Shown here one piece after another: positions 52,019 to 59,396 of a DNA stretch of 64,000 nucleotides. Each line of letters begins with the position of its first letter. Within the stretch, counting starts at the first letter, position 1. The notes beneath the pieces are model-generated. The model did no database searches and had not been told where the DNA came from. It saw only the letters and a list, made by a program, of their open reading frames with translations. Both the position numbers and the translations under genes were made by a program. The stretch is from Brevundimonas lenta (GTDB taxonomy: Bacteria > Pseudomonadota > Alphaproteobacteria > Caulobacterales > Caulobacteraceae). The stretch lies in the NCBI RefSeq assembly GCF_014196335.1, contig NZ_JACIDM010000002.1:930001-994000 (forward strand), in the 5' to 3' direction.

Positions 52019-52609
52019 TCAGGACGCCGCGGCCGCCGCGATGATCCGCGCGAACAAGGCGGCGCGCTCCTCGCCGCGATCCGGCGCTTCCAGCCCCGCT
52101 TCGTTACAGAGCACCGCATAGCCGTGCACCAAGGCCCAGGCCGCGAGGGTCAGGTCGGCGGCGTCCGCCGTATCCGCCATGGCCGCAACGATCCCGGTGA
52201 CGACGGCGAGCGCCGCGCCCTGCCCCGCCTGCACCTGCGGATGGCTGGCGGGGTCGACCAGCTCGCTAGCGAACATCAGCCGGAACAGCGCGGGCGACGA
52301 CTGTGCGAACCGGATGTAGGCCAGACCCGCCAGGCGGAGCCGGTCCTGAGCGTTGGTCCCGTCCCGCTCCGACGACTCCATCGCGCGCCGCAACTGGTCG
52401 AACCCGTGCACGATCAGTTCCGCGAGCAGCGCGGACTTGTCGGCGAAGTGGTTGTACGGCGCCTGCCGGGAGAGACCGGCGCGTTCAGCCACCTGCCGCA
52501 GCGACAGGCCCGCGGCGCCGGCCTGCTCCAGCAACTCGCCCGCCGCTTTCAGCAGGGCGTTGCGGGCGTCACCGTGGTGATAGGTGGAGCGGACTTTCTC
52601 ACTGACCAT
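52019..52609 (-). CDS. TetR/AcrR-family transcriptional regulator
   Basis: 196 residues. The HTH spans about 12-58: YHHGDARNALLKAAGELLEQAGAAGLSLRQVAERAGLSRQAPYNHFADKSALLAELI. The C-terminal part (LAYIRFAQSSPALFRLMFASELVD) is the WHG/TetR_C_33-type ligand domain. It is divergent from the NTF2-like gene with 82 nt between them that hold two matching palindromes, so it probably represses both genes until a small ligand binds. Confidence 0.92.
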   Translation of the reverse strand: MVSEKVRSTYHHGDARNALLKAAGELLEQAGAAGLSLRQVAERAGLSRQAPYNHFADKSALLAELIVHGFDQLRRAMESSERDGTNAQDRLRLAGLAYIRFAQSSPALFRLMFASELVDPASHPQVQAGQGAALAVVTGIVAAMADTADAADLTLAAWALVHGYAVLCNEAGLEAPDRGEERAALFARIIAAAAAS

Positions 52610-52630
52610 AGGAAACCTCTGACAGCCAAT

Positions 52631-52671
52631 GTTGACATCGTCAACTTCGATCCCATGTTGTCACCGTCAAC
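52631..52671. promoter_or_regulatory. Tandem operators for the TetR regulator
   Basis: Two 15-bp palindromes: GTTGACATCGTCAAC (52631-52645) and GTTGTCACCGTCAAC (52657-52671), differing at three positions and spaced 26 bp centre to centre. The first includes a TTGACA -35 box toward the plus-strand gene. Location and symmetry strongly suggest TetR binding sites; binding itself is inferred. Confidence 0.75.
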
Positions 52672-52691
52672 ACTTGTCAGGGAGTTCCGTC

Positions 52692-53147
52692 ATGTATCAC
52701 GCCATCGTTCGTCACCAGGTCCGCAAGATCTTCGAAGGCCTCAGCCGCGGCGACTGGGAGACCGCCCTCAGCGGCATGGCCGACCGGTTCGAACACATCT
52801 TCCCGGGAGACCATGCCCTGGGTGGAACCCGGCACACCAAGCGCGGCCTGCGCGCCTGGTTCACCCGTCTGTACAGCGTCCATCCGCAGCTGAGCTTCAG
52901 GATCAAGCACATCGCGTCCAGCGGCATGCCGTGGGACACCACGGCGATCATCGAATGGCGCGATTATGCGATCATGGCGGACGGCGACGCGTCCTACGTC
53001 AATGACGGCGTCCACGTGATCCGGCTTCGCTGGGGCAAGATCGTCAGCCTGCACCCTTACCTGGACACGCAGAAATACGCTGCCGCGCTTCGCCGTCTCG
53101 CAGGAACGGGCTTCGCAGAAGCCGGCGCGGCGCCGATCGAGGACTGA
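52692..53147 (+). CDS. NTF2/SnoaL-like protein
   Basis: 151 residues from the ATG at 52692, preceded by AGGGAG. The frame continues upstream through the operators and is not coding there. Sequence IVRHQVRKIFEGLSRGDWETALSGMADRFEHIFPGDHALGG, then RLRWGKIVSLHPYLDTQKYAAALRRLA, is typical of the NTF2-like/SnoaL-like fold of small polyketide cyclases, isomerases and ligand-binding proteins. Function is unknown; co-regulation by the divergent TetR protein suggests a role in response to a small molecule. Confidence 0.85.
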   Translation: MYHAIVRHQVRKIFEGLSRGDWETALSGMADRFEHIFPGDHALGGTRHTKRGLRAWFTRLYSVHPQLSFRIKHIASSGMPWDTTAIIEWRDYAIMADGDASYVNDGVHVIRLRWGKIVSLHPYLDTQKYAAALRRLAGTGFAEAGAAPIED

Positions 53148-53159
53148 TAGCAGAACAGG

Positions 53160-53184
53160 AACGGCGGACGCCTGGTCCGCCGTT
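53160..53184. terminator. Hairpin between convergent NTF2-like and gntR genes
   Basis: A 10-bp stem AACGGCGGAC/GTCCGCCGTT (53160-53169 with 53175-53184) with a 5-nt loop between convergent genes. T-runs are short on both strands, so it is a modest bidirectional terminator at best. Confidence 0.5.
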
Positions 53185-53190
53185 TCGCCT

Positions 53191-53934
53191 TCAGATCCGC
53201 GTCGTCGCCAGGAAGCGCTCGCGGTCGTGTTCGGTGCGCCGCCGGACTTCGGCCAGGGCCTCGGATTCCGTGGCCTCGAGCATTTCCTCGAACAGGCGAT
53301 GGAAATGGTCGCGCATCGCCGCGCGCGACGCCTGCGGGTCGCGGTTGCGCAGGGCGTTCAGGATGATCGAATGCTCGTCCGTGCGGGCGTCCCAATCGTG
53401 GTGACAGACCCGGGCGTAGACCTCGCGGACCCGCGGCAGCTCGTTGCGCATGCGCCAGATCAGCTGGACGCAATGCTCGACCACCGGGTTGCCCGAGATG
53501 CGGGCGATCGCGAGGTGGAATTTCTGGTCCGCCTCGGCGGCCGACTGGTCCGTCGACTGCGGATTGGTCATGGCGACGATCAGTTCTTCCAGCTCGGCGA
53601 TCTCGGCATCCGTGATGTTCGCAGAGGCCAGGGCTGCGGCCTCGGCCTCGATCACCGCGCGGGCGGCGGTCAGGTCGAAGGCCGACACGTCCGGAAGGCC
53701 GCCTGCGGGCGCCGCCGGGCGCGCCTGAACATAGACGCCGGATCCGGTCTTGATGATGATCCAGCCCTGCGCCTCAAGCGCGATTTCGGCCTCGCGGATC
53801 GTGACCCGGCTGACGTTGAAGCGCTCGGCCAGGTCCCGTTCGCCGGGCAGTCGTGAGCCCGGCGGGAAATCGCCCGACTCGATCAGCGCCCGTATCTCGG
53901 TGGCGATCGACTGGTAGAGGCGAGTCTCGGACAT
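53191..53934 (-). CDS. GntR-family regulator, FCD (FadR-like) subfamily, of the alginate locus
   Basis: 247 residues. The N-terminal winged helix is LYQSIATEIRALIESGDFPPGSRLPGERDLAERFNVSRVTIREAEIALEAQGWIIIKTGSGVYV. The C-terminal FCD domain has helices with metal/ligand residues, such as FHLAIARISGNPVVEHCVQ and RTDEHSIILNALRNRDPQASRAAMRDHFHRL. FCD regulators of uronate catabolism release DNA on binding sugar acids. The position next to the receptor and lyases makes it the likely local repressor of alginate use. Confidence 0.9.
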   Translation of the reverse strand: MSETRLYQSIATEIRALIESGDFPPGSRLPGERDLAERFNVSRVTIREAEIALEAQGWIIIKTGSGVYVQARPAAPAGGLPDVSAFDLTAARAVIEAEAAALASANITDAEIAELEELIVAMTNPQSTDQSAAEADQKFHLAIARISGNPVVEHCVQLIWRMRNELPRVREVYARVCHHDWDARTDEHSIILNALRNRDPQASRAAMRDHFHRLFEEMLEATESEALAEVRRRTEHDRERFLATTRI

Positions 53935-53979
53935 CGTAGAGGCAGATCCTTTCCGCAGAACCGCAGTAGACCGAGCGGA

Positions 53980-54007
53980 ACGGGCCCAGGCAAGCGCCCG
54001 GGCCCGT
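53980..54007 (-). terminator. Hairpin after the alginate-locus TonB receptor
   Basis: An inverted repeat ACGGGCCC/GGGCCCGT (53980-53987 with 54000-54007), extended by two more pairs, starts 9 nt past the receptor stop. There is no strong T-run. Confidence 0.5.
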
Positions 54008-54015
54008 CAATCGGA

Positions 54016-56901
54016 TCAGAAGCGATACCGCGCCCCGAGATAGTACCGGGGACCGTAGGCGTTGTACTCGCGCACGCTGCCCGAAATAGGCATGTCGTGG
54101 ATGCGCGGCTCGTCGTTCAGGTTGGAGGCTTCCAGCATGAACGAGAGGTTGTCGGTCATCTGGTACGACGCGCGGAAGTCCCACACGCCGGTGTCGCGGA
54201 TATAGCGGTTCTGCGACGGAGCCCCAACGAACTTCTGATAATATTCAGTGCGATATTTGTAGATGCTCTGAACTTCGAACGGGCCGATCTCCCAATAGAG
54301 CGATCCCGAGAAGACGTGGTTCGACAGACCGAAGATGCCGGCCGGATCGACGATCCCGGGCGTCACGACGCCGGTGATCGGGTCGAGCTGGTCGCCCAGA
54401 CGCAGGTCGTGGGTTTCGTAGTCCGTGTCGGCGTAGTTGTAGCTGGCCTTGAAGCCCAGACCGTCGAACGGCGCCGGCAGGTTCGAGAAGCGATGCGCCG
54501 CCGTCAGTTCGAAGCCGAGCAGCTCGCTGTCCTCGTCCGTCGCCGAATCCTGGATCACCGGAACCGTCACGGTCTGGCCGTCGATGACGAAGGTCTCGTC
54601 GATCACCACCGGCATGAAGCCGCCGTTGAACTGCTTGTAGTAGACCGCGGCGCTGACGATCGAATCCGCGTTCGGATACCATTCCAGCGACAGGTCGGCG
54701 TTCCACGACATCAGCGGTTCGGCGCGCGGATTGCCGTTGGCCGTGATGCTGGCGATCGCGTCTTCCACCGTGGCGAAGGACGTGCCCGCTTCAAGGTTCA
54801 GCGTACGGCCGGCGCCGAGTGCTGCCGGATCCGGACGCGACATGGCGCGGAACAGGCCGACACGCAGTTGCATATCGTCGCGAACCTCGAAGTTCGCGTT
54901 CAGGCTCGGCAACCAGGCTTCCGAACTCGACTCGATCGTCTGGGTTTCGAACGTGCCGTTCGAGACCAGACGGATGGTGCTGTCGGGGTTGGTGACGATG
55001 TCGAAACCGCCGCGCAGGCCGACCGAGCTGACATCGGTCTTCACATAGCGAAGGCCGACGTTGCCGGTCACCGGCAGACCGAACAGCATGGTGTCGAAGT
55101 CGCCCATCACATAGGCGGCCGAGGTGTTCTCGGTGACGTCCCGGTTGCCGATGGCGCGACGGTCGGCGTTGGGGCCCGTGTCTTCCTGGCCGGTGATCGC
55201 CTCGAACAGGCAGCGGGCGTCGAAAGTGGCCCAGCTGGTGATCGTGTTGCCCTGCGCGGACGACAGGAAGTCGTCCTGGCCGAAGCCGCGACGGCAGGCC
55301 AGGTTCGCGTCCCGGATCGCCGCGGCGGTCGTCACGTTGATCTCAACGCGGTCGTCGTTGTCCTTGTAGGTCAGCTCCGAGAACCGCAGGCCGGCGTTGA
55401 CCGAGGTCAGGAAGCTGTTCTCGACCGCATAGGCGCCGTCGAAGCGGGCGGCGATGATCTCGTTGTCACGGACCGACTCGTCCCGACGCGCCCGGGCGGC
55501 CGCGCTGAAGTTGTCCCAGTCGTTCAGGTCGTAGAGCGGATTGACCACGATCGCGGGAATGTCGTTGCCGCGCGTATCGAAGGTGTAGGCGACGCGCTGG
55601 CCGTTGATCACCCCGGCCACCGGGGCGCCGTTGATGTCGGTCGCGTTGGAACGCAGGCGCACCTGGCGATCCATCTCGCTGCGGAAGGTGCTCGAATAGG
55701 AAACGTCGGTCGACAGCGTCAGCGCTTCGAACGGCTGCCACTCCAGCTTCACGCCGCCGCCTTCGTACTGCTCGTCGCGGATACGGAAGGTGGGCGTGGA
55801 TTCGATGGTGCTGTTGCCGGTGTAGGCCATCAGAACACCGTCGTCGGTGACGACGCGGTTGTTGGCTCCGCGCATCGTCTCCGAGAAGTTCAGATCATTG
55901 CGCTCCTCGGTGTAGGTGCGGCGCGAGTTCTGATAGTCGACCGCGATCTCCAGGCTGTCCGTCGGCTGCCACTGCACCGCCGCGAAAACCGAATCCCGCT
56001 GATCGTGCTCGGTGAACTGGCGATAGGTGCGGCTGCCCGCCGTCAGATAGTACGGCGTGCCCCCGGCGACCTGGGCCGGCGTCACCTGGGAACAGTTTGC
56101 GGTCGTGGAAACCGTCTGGGTTCCATTACAGGCCACCCAGGTCGAGCTGCTGGTGAACAGCTCTTCGGGGTTGCTGCCCTCAAGGCTCTGAACACCCACC
56201 GAAATGCCGAGACGTCCGGCGTCGCCGAGATCGAACTGGTCGATGTAGCTGGCGGTGCCGCGCCAGCCGATGCCGGACTGGTCGTGCAGACGGTCGTCGT
56301 AGCCGGCGTAGAGGGCCCGGCCTTCCAGCAGAATGCGGCGGCGTCGGAAGTCAAGCGGTTGCACCGTCTCCATGTTGACGATGCCGGACACGCCGCCTTC
56401 GATGAAGTCGGCACGCTGCGTCTTGTAGATCGCGACCGTGTTGATCAGTTCCGACGGGAACTGGTTGAAGTTGACCGAGCGGTCGCCGCTGCCGTTGGTC
56501 GCTTCGCGGCCATTGAAGGTCGCAGCGCCCAGGAACGGCCCGAGGCCGCGAATCGAGATTTCGGACGCGCCGCCCTTTTCGCGGTGGGTCGAGGCGCCGG
56601 TGATGGTTTCGATCGCTTCGCCGATCGACAGCGCCGGCAGGTCGCCGATGTCCTCGGAAGACAGAACGTCGGCCACGACCGTCTCGTCGCGCTTGCGTTG
56701 GATCGACGTCTGGATCGAGCCGCGGATGCCGGTGACCACGATCTCATCGATCTGGGTCGCGTCTTCCGCCGGAGCGGTGTCCTGCGGCGCTTCCTGCGCC
56801 ATAACCGGAGCCGCGTACAGCGGCAGGGCGATGCTGCCCAACAGAATCGTTTTCAGCGCCGCGCGCTGGATGGGACGCAGAGCCCCCGCTTGATGCCGCA
56901 T
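54016..56901 (-). CDS. TonB-dependent receptor of the alginate locus
   Basis: 961 residues with a good ribosome binding site (GGGAGGA). Signal peptide to about residue 36 (LPLYAAPVMAQ), TonB-box-like segment IDEIVVTGIRGSIQTSIQRKRDE, plug (about 55-200: VVADVLSSEDIGDLPALSIGEAIETITGAS, ISIRGLGPFLGAATFNGRE, GGVSGIVNMETVQPLDF) and a 22-strand-type barrel with C-terminus RYYLGARYRF. This TonB-receptor type, with its IRxSIxxxIxxKR motif, is common in carbohydrate loci of Caulobacter and Sphingomonas. It probably imports alginate oligomers, inferred from its neighbours: PL6 and PL17 lyases start 290 nt away on the other strand. Confidence 0.92.
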   Translation of the reverse strand: MRHQAGALRPIQRAALKTILLGSIALPLYAAPVMAQEAPQDTAPAEDATQIDEIVVTGIRGSIQTSIQRKRDETVVADVLSSEDIGDLPALSIGEAIETITGASTHREKGGASEISIRGLGPFLGAATFNGREATNGSGDRSVNFNQFPSELINTVAIYKTQRADFIEGGVSGIVNMETVQPLDFRRRRILLEGRALYAGYDDRLHDQSGIGWRGTASYIDQFDLGDAGRLGISVGVQSLEGSNPEELFTSSSTWVACNGTQTVSTTANCSQVTPAQVAGGTPYYLTAGSRTYRQFTEHDQRDSVFAAVQWQPTDSLEIAVDYQNSRRTYTEERNDLNFSETMRGANNRVVTDDGVLMAYTGNSTIESTPTFRIRDEQYEGGGVKLEWQPFEALTLSTDVSYSSTFRSEMDRQVRLRSNATDINGAPVAGVINGQRVAYTFDTRGNDIPAIVVNPLYDLNDWDNFSAAARARRDESVRDNEIIAARFDGAYAVENSFLTSVNAGLRFSELTYKDNDDRVEINVTTAAAIRDANLACRRGFGQDDFLSSAQGNTITSWATFDARCLFEAITGQEDTGPNADRRAIGNRDVTENTSAAYVMGDFDTMLFGLPVTGNVGLRYVKTDVSSVGLRGGFDIVTNPDSTIRLVSNGTFETQTIESSSEAWLPSLNANFEVRDDMQLRVGLFRAMSRPDPAALGAGRTLNLEAGTSFATVEDAIASITANGNPRAEPLMSWNADLSLEWYPNADSIVSAAVYYKQFNGGFMPVVIDETFVIDGQTVTVPVIQDSATDEDSELLGFELTAAHRFSNLPAPFDGLGFKASYNYADTDYETHDLRLGDQLDPITGVVTPGIVDPAGIFGLSNHVFSGSLYWEIGPFEVQSIYKYRTEYYQKFVGAPSQNRYIRDTGVWDFRASYQMTDNLSFMLEASNLNDEPRIHDMPISGSVREYNAYGPRYYLGARYRF

Positions 56902-56963
56902 TCTATCCTCCCGTGTCCGTTTTGACCGGACTTACCGGAACCGTTCACCAATCCGGCCAGACC

Positions 56964-57034
56964 TGTCAACCAATTCATTGAAGCTGGCAGCCAAACTGGT
57001 CAGGCGAACCCCACATCCGCTGGCCATCTAGCCA
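56964..57034. promoter_or_regulatory. Receptor promoter region with TGGC...GCCA sites
   Basis: On the minus strand a TTGACA box (56964-56969) could be the -35 of the receptor gene, though no good -10 follows. Upstream of it are TGGCAGCCA (56985-56993) and TGGCCATCTAGCCA (57021-57034), both with TGGC/GCCA arms like the site next to the lyase promoter. GntR binding is inferred. Confidence 0.45.
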
Positions 57035-57112
57035 CACCTTCGCGCGGCAAATCCGATCCGACAGGCCCAATACCAGCGATACGCGCTGGATCGCCTGTCC
57101 AATTCTCTGTTT

Positions 57113-57157
57113 TTGGCCTAGCCAATCGGTTGACGGCTTAGTCCGGTCTGCTAGCTT
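57113..57157 (+). promoter_or_regulatory. Alginate operon promoter with adjacent palindromic operator
   Basis: The palindrome TTGGCCTAGCCAA (57113-57125) lies 4 nt upstream of TTGACG (57130-57135). GCTAGCTTC (57150-57158) follows at the spacing expected for Caulobacter-type promoters (TTGACGGC, 12 nt, GCTAGCTT). Transcription should start near 57162-57165, about 30 nt before the lyase start codon, which has a strong GGGAGGAG site. Confidence 0.6.
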
Positions 57158-57191
57158 CGGCTGGAGAGGTCGAAGACCCGAGGGAGGAGCC

Positions 57192-59396
57192 ATGTTCACG
57201 CGCCTTACAGGCGCGGTCGTCGCACTGGTTGCGACTGCCGCCGTTCTGACACCGGCCGCTTCGGCGTACGCCGCCGACACCCTGGTCAGCACCCAGGCCG
57301 AATACGCTGCGGCCGTACGAACCGCGCGACCCGGCGACCGGATCCTGCTGGCCGACGGTGAATGGCGGGATTTCCAGATCCTGTTCACGGGTGAAGGTCA
57401 GCGGGACCGCCCCATCACCCTCACGGCCCAGACGCCGGGCGCTGTCATCCTGACCGGACAATCCAACCTGCGCATGGCGGGCGAGAATCTGGTCGTCTCG
57501 AACCTCGTCTTCCGGGACGGCTGGTCGCCGACCGGGGAAGTCATCTCCTTCCGCGAGACCCGCGCGCGGCGGGCCAACTACAGCCGCGTCACCGGCGTCG
57601 TCATCGACGGCTTCTCCAAGCCACAGCGTGCTGATTCCGACAACTGGGTCGCCCTGTACGGCCACCACAACCGCTTCGATCACAACCACCTGGCCGGCAA
57701 GACCAACGCCGGGACCACGCTGGTGGTCGTCCGTGACGAGGTGCAGGGCCTCGAGAACCGGCACCTGATCGACCACAACTACTTCGGTCGCCGGCCCAAC
57801 CTGGGCTCCAACGGCGGCGAGACCATCCGCATCGGCACCAGCCACGACTCCGCGTCCGACTCGTTCACGACGGTGACGGCCAACTGGTTCGAGCACTGCG
57901 ACGGCGAGGTCGAGATCGTCTCGAACAAGTCGGGCGCCAACATCTATCGCGGCAACGTCTTCTTCGAATCGCGCGGCGCCCTGGTGCTCCGCCATGGCGA
58001 CGGCAACCTGGTCGAAGACAACGTCTTCATCGGCAACGGCGTGCCCAACACCGGCGGCATCCGGGTCATCAACCGCCGCCAGATCGTGCGTAACAACTAC
58101 ATGGAAGGCCTGCGCGGCGAAGGCTTCGCCAGCGCCCTGACCGTCATGTACGGCGTGCCGAACTCTCCGCTGAACCGCTACGTCCAGGTCCAGGACACGG
58201 TCATCGAGAACAACACCATCGTCGACGCCGGCCAGATTTTCCTCGGCGCCGGCATGGACGCAGAGCGGTCCGCCCCGCCGATCTCGACCCGCATCGCCAA
58301 CAACCTGATCGTCAACCGTGACGGCAGCGATCCCTTCCGCGTGCTGGGCGACATGTCCGCCGTGACCTTCGCCGGCAACATCCAGTCGCCCTCAACGGCG
58401 CTCGCCGGCTTCGAAGGGCAGACCGTCGCCATGGCGCGGGGCCGGGGCAGCCTGATGGCTCCGCAAGGCCTCGACGGCGTCGGCGCCCGGCGCGATCTCG
58501 CCTTCGTCTCCCGCAGCGCCGTCGGCGTCAGCTGGTACCCCAAGGGTGCGGCCAACGCCGCCCTCGACAGCGGCGCCCAGCGGACGGTCGCGCCCGGCGA
58601 GGACACCCTGACGACCGCCATCGCCGCAGCCAACGCCGGTGATCGCCTGGTGCTCTCGCCCGGCGTCTACGTCGTCAACCAGGTGATCGGCCTCGATCGC
58701 GCCATGACCGTCGAAGGACCGGCCGAGGGCGAAGCCCGCATCCAGTTCTCCCGTCCCGCCCTGTTCGAGATCGACCGAGGCGGCTCGCTGAAGCTGGACC
58801 GCCTGACCATCTCCGGCGCCGCCAGCCCCGACGAAGCCGGCAACGCCGTGATCCGCGCCGGCAACGGCGCCGCGGACTACCAGCTGCTGATCTCCAACAC
58901 CGCGTTCGTCGATCTCAAGATCAACCGCGCCTTCAACGTCTTCTCCGCCGGACCGGACACCCTGGCCGAGCGCATCGCCCTTACCGGCGTCACCGTGGAC
59001 GGCGCCACCGGCTCGGTCATCGCCGCGCACACCGAGACCGAGGATCTGGGCACGTACAACGCCGAAGTCATTGAGATCACCGGCTCGACCTTTCGCGACA
59101 TCGGCGGCCCGATGATCGACCTCTATCGCGGCGGAACCGACGAAAGCACCTTCGGTCCCCGCCTGGTGCTGACCGGCTCCACGCTGGAGCGGGTCGGCCG
59201 CAGCGGCGACGCGCCCGCCTCCGTCAAACTCTACGGCGTCCAGCGCGCGGAGCTGTCGGGCAACACCTTCCTCGACAGCGCGCCGGTGACCTTCTTCCGC
59301 AAGGTCGGAGAGCCGGTCCTGATCTGGAGCGGCAACACGCTCAACGGGACCCCTGCCCTCGTCACCAACACGCCTTCGGTTGAGGCCGCTCAATGA
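57192..59396 (+). CDS. Alginate lyase, polysaccharide lyase family 6
   Basis: 734 residues with a signal peptide (MFTRLTGAVVALVATAAVLTPAASAYAA). The N-terminal ~400 residues form the PL6/chondroitinase-B beta-helix: NLVFRDGWSPTGEVISFRET, NRFDHNHLAGKTNAGTTLVV, RPNLGSNGGETIRIGTS, WFEHCDGEVEIVSNKSGANIY, GALVLRHGDGNLVEDN. K246 and R267 have the same 21-residue spacing as the catalytic Lys250/Arg271 of chondroitinase B. A second beta-helix-like domain (about 440-720) follows, as in two-domain PL6 lyases. It cleaves alginate by beta-elimination outside the cytoplasm. Its stop overlaps the next start by 4 nt (ATGA). Confidence 0.94.
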   Translation: MFTRLTGAVVALVATAAVLTPAASAYAADTLVSTQAEYAAAVRTARPGDRILLADGEWRDFQILFTGEGQRDRPITLTAQTPGAVILTGQSNLRMAGENLVVSNLVFRDGWSPTGEVISFRETRARRANYSRVTGVVIDGFSKPQRADSDNWVALYGHHNRFDHNHLAGKTNAGTTLVVVRDEVQGLENRHLIDHNYFGRRPNLGSNGGETIRIGTSHDSASDSFTTVTANWFEHCDGEVEIVSNKSGANIYRGNVFFESRGALVLRHGDGNLVEDNVFIGNGVPNTGGIRVINRRQIVRNNYMEGLRGEGFASALTVMYGVPNSPLNRYVQVQDTVIENNTIVDAGQIFLGAGMDAERSAPPISTRIANNLIVNRDGSDPFRVLGDMSAVTFAGNIQSPSTALAGFEGQTVAMARGRGSLMAPQGLDGVGARRDLAFVSRSAVGVSWYPKGAANAALDSGAQRTVAPGEDTLTTAIAAANAGDRLVLSPGVYVVNQVIGLDRAMTVEGPAEGEARIQFSRPALFEIDRGGSLKLDRLTISGAASPDEAGNAVIRAGNGAADYQLLISNTAFVDLKINRAFNVFSAGPDTLAERIALTGVTVDGATGSVIAAHTETEDLGTYNAEVIEITGSTFRDIGGPMIDLYRGGTDESTFGPRLVLTGSTLERVGRSGDAPASVKLYGVQRAELSGNTFLDSAPVTFFRKVGEPVLIWSGNTLNGTPALVTNTPSVEAAQ

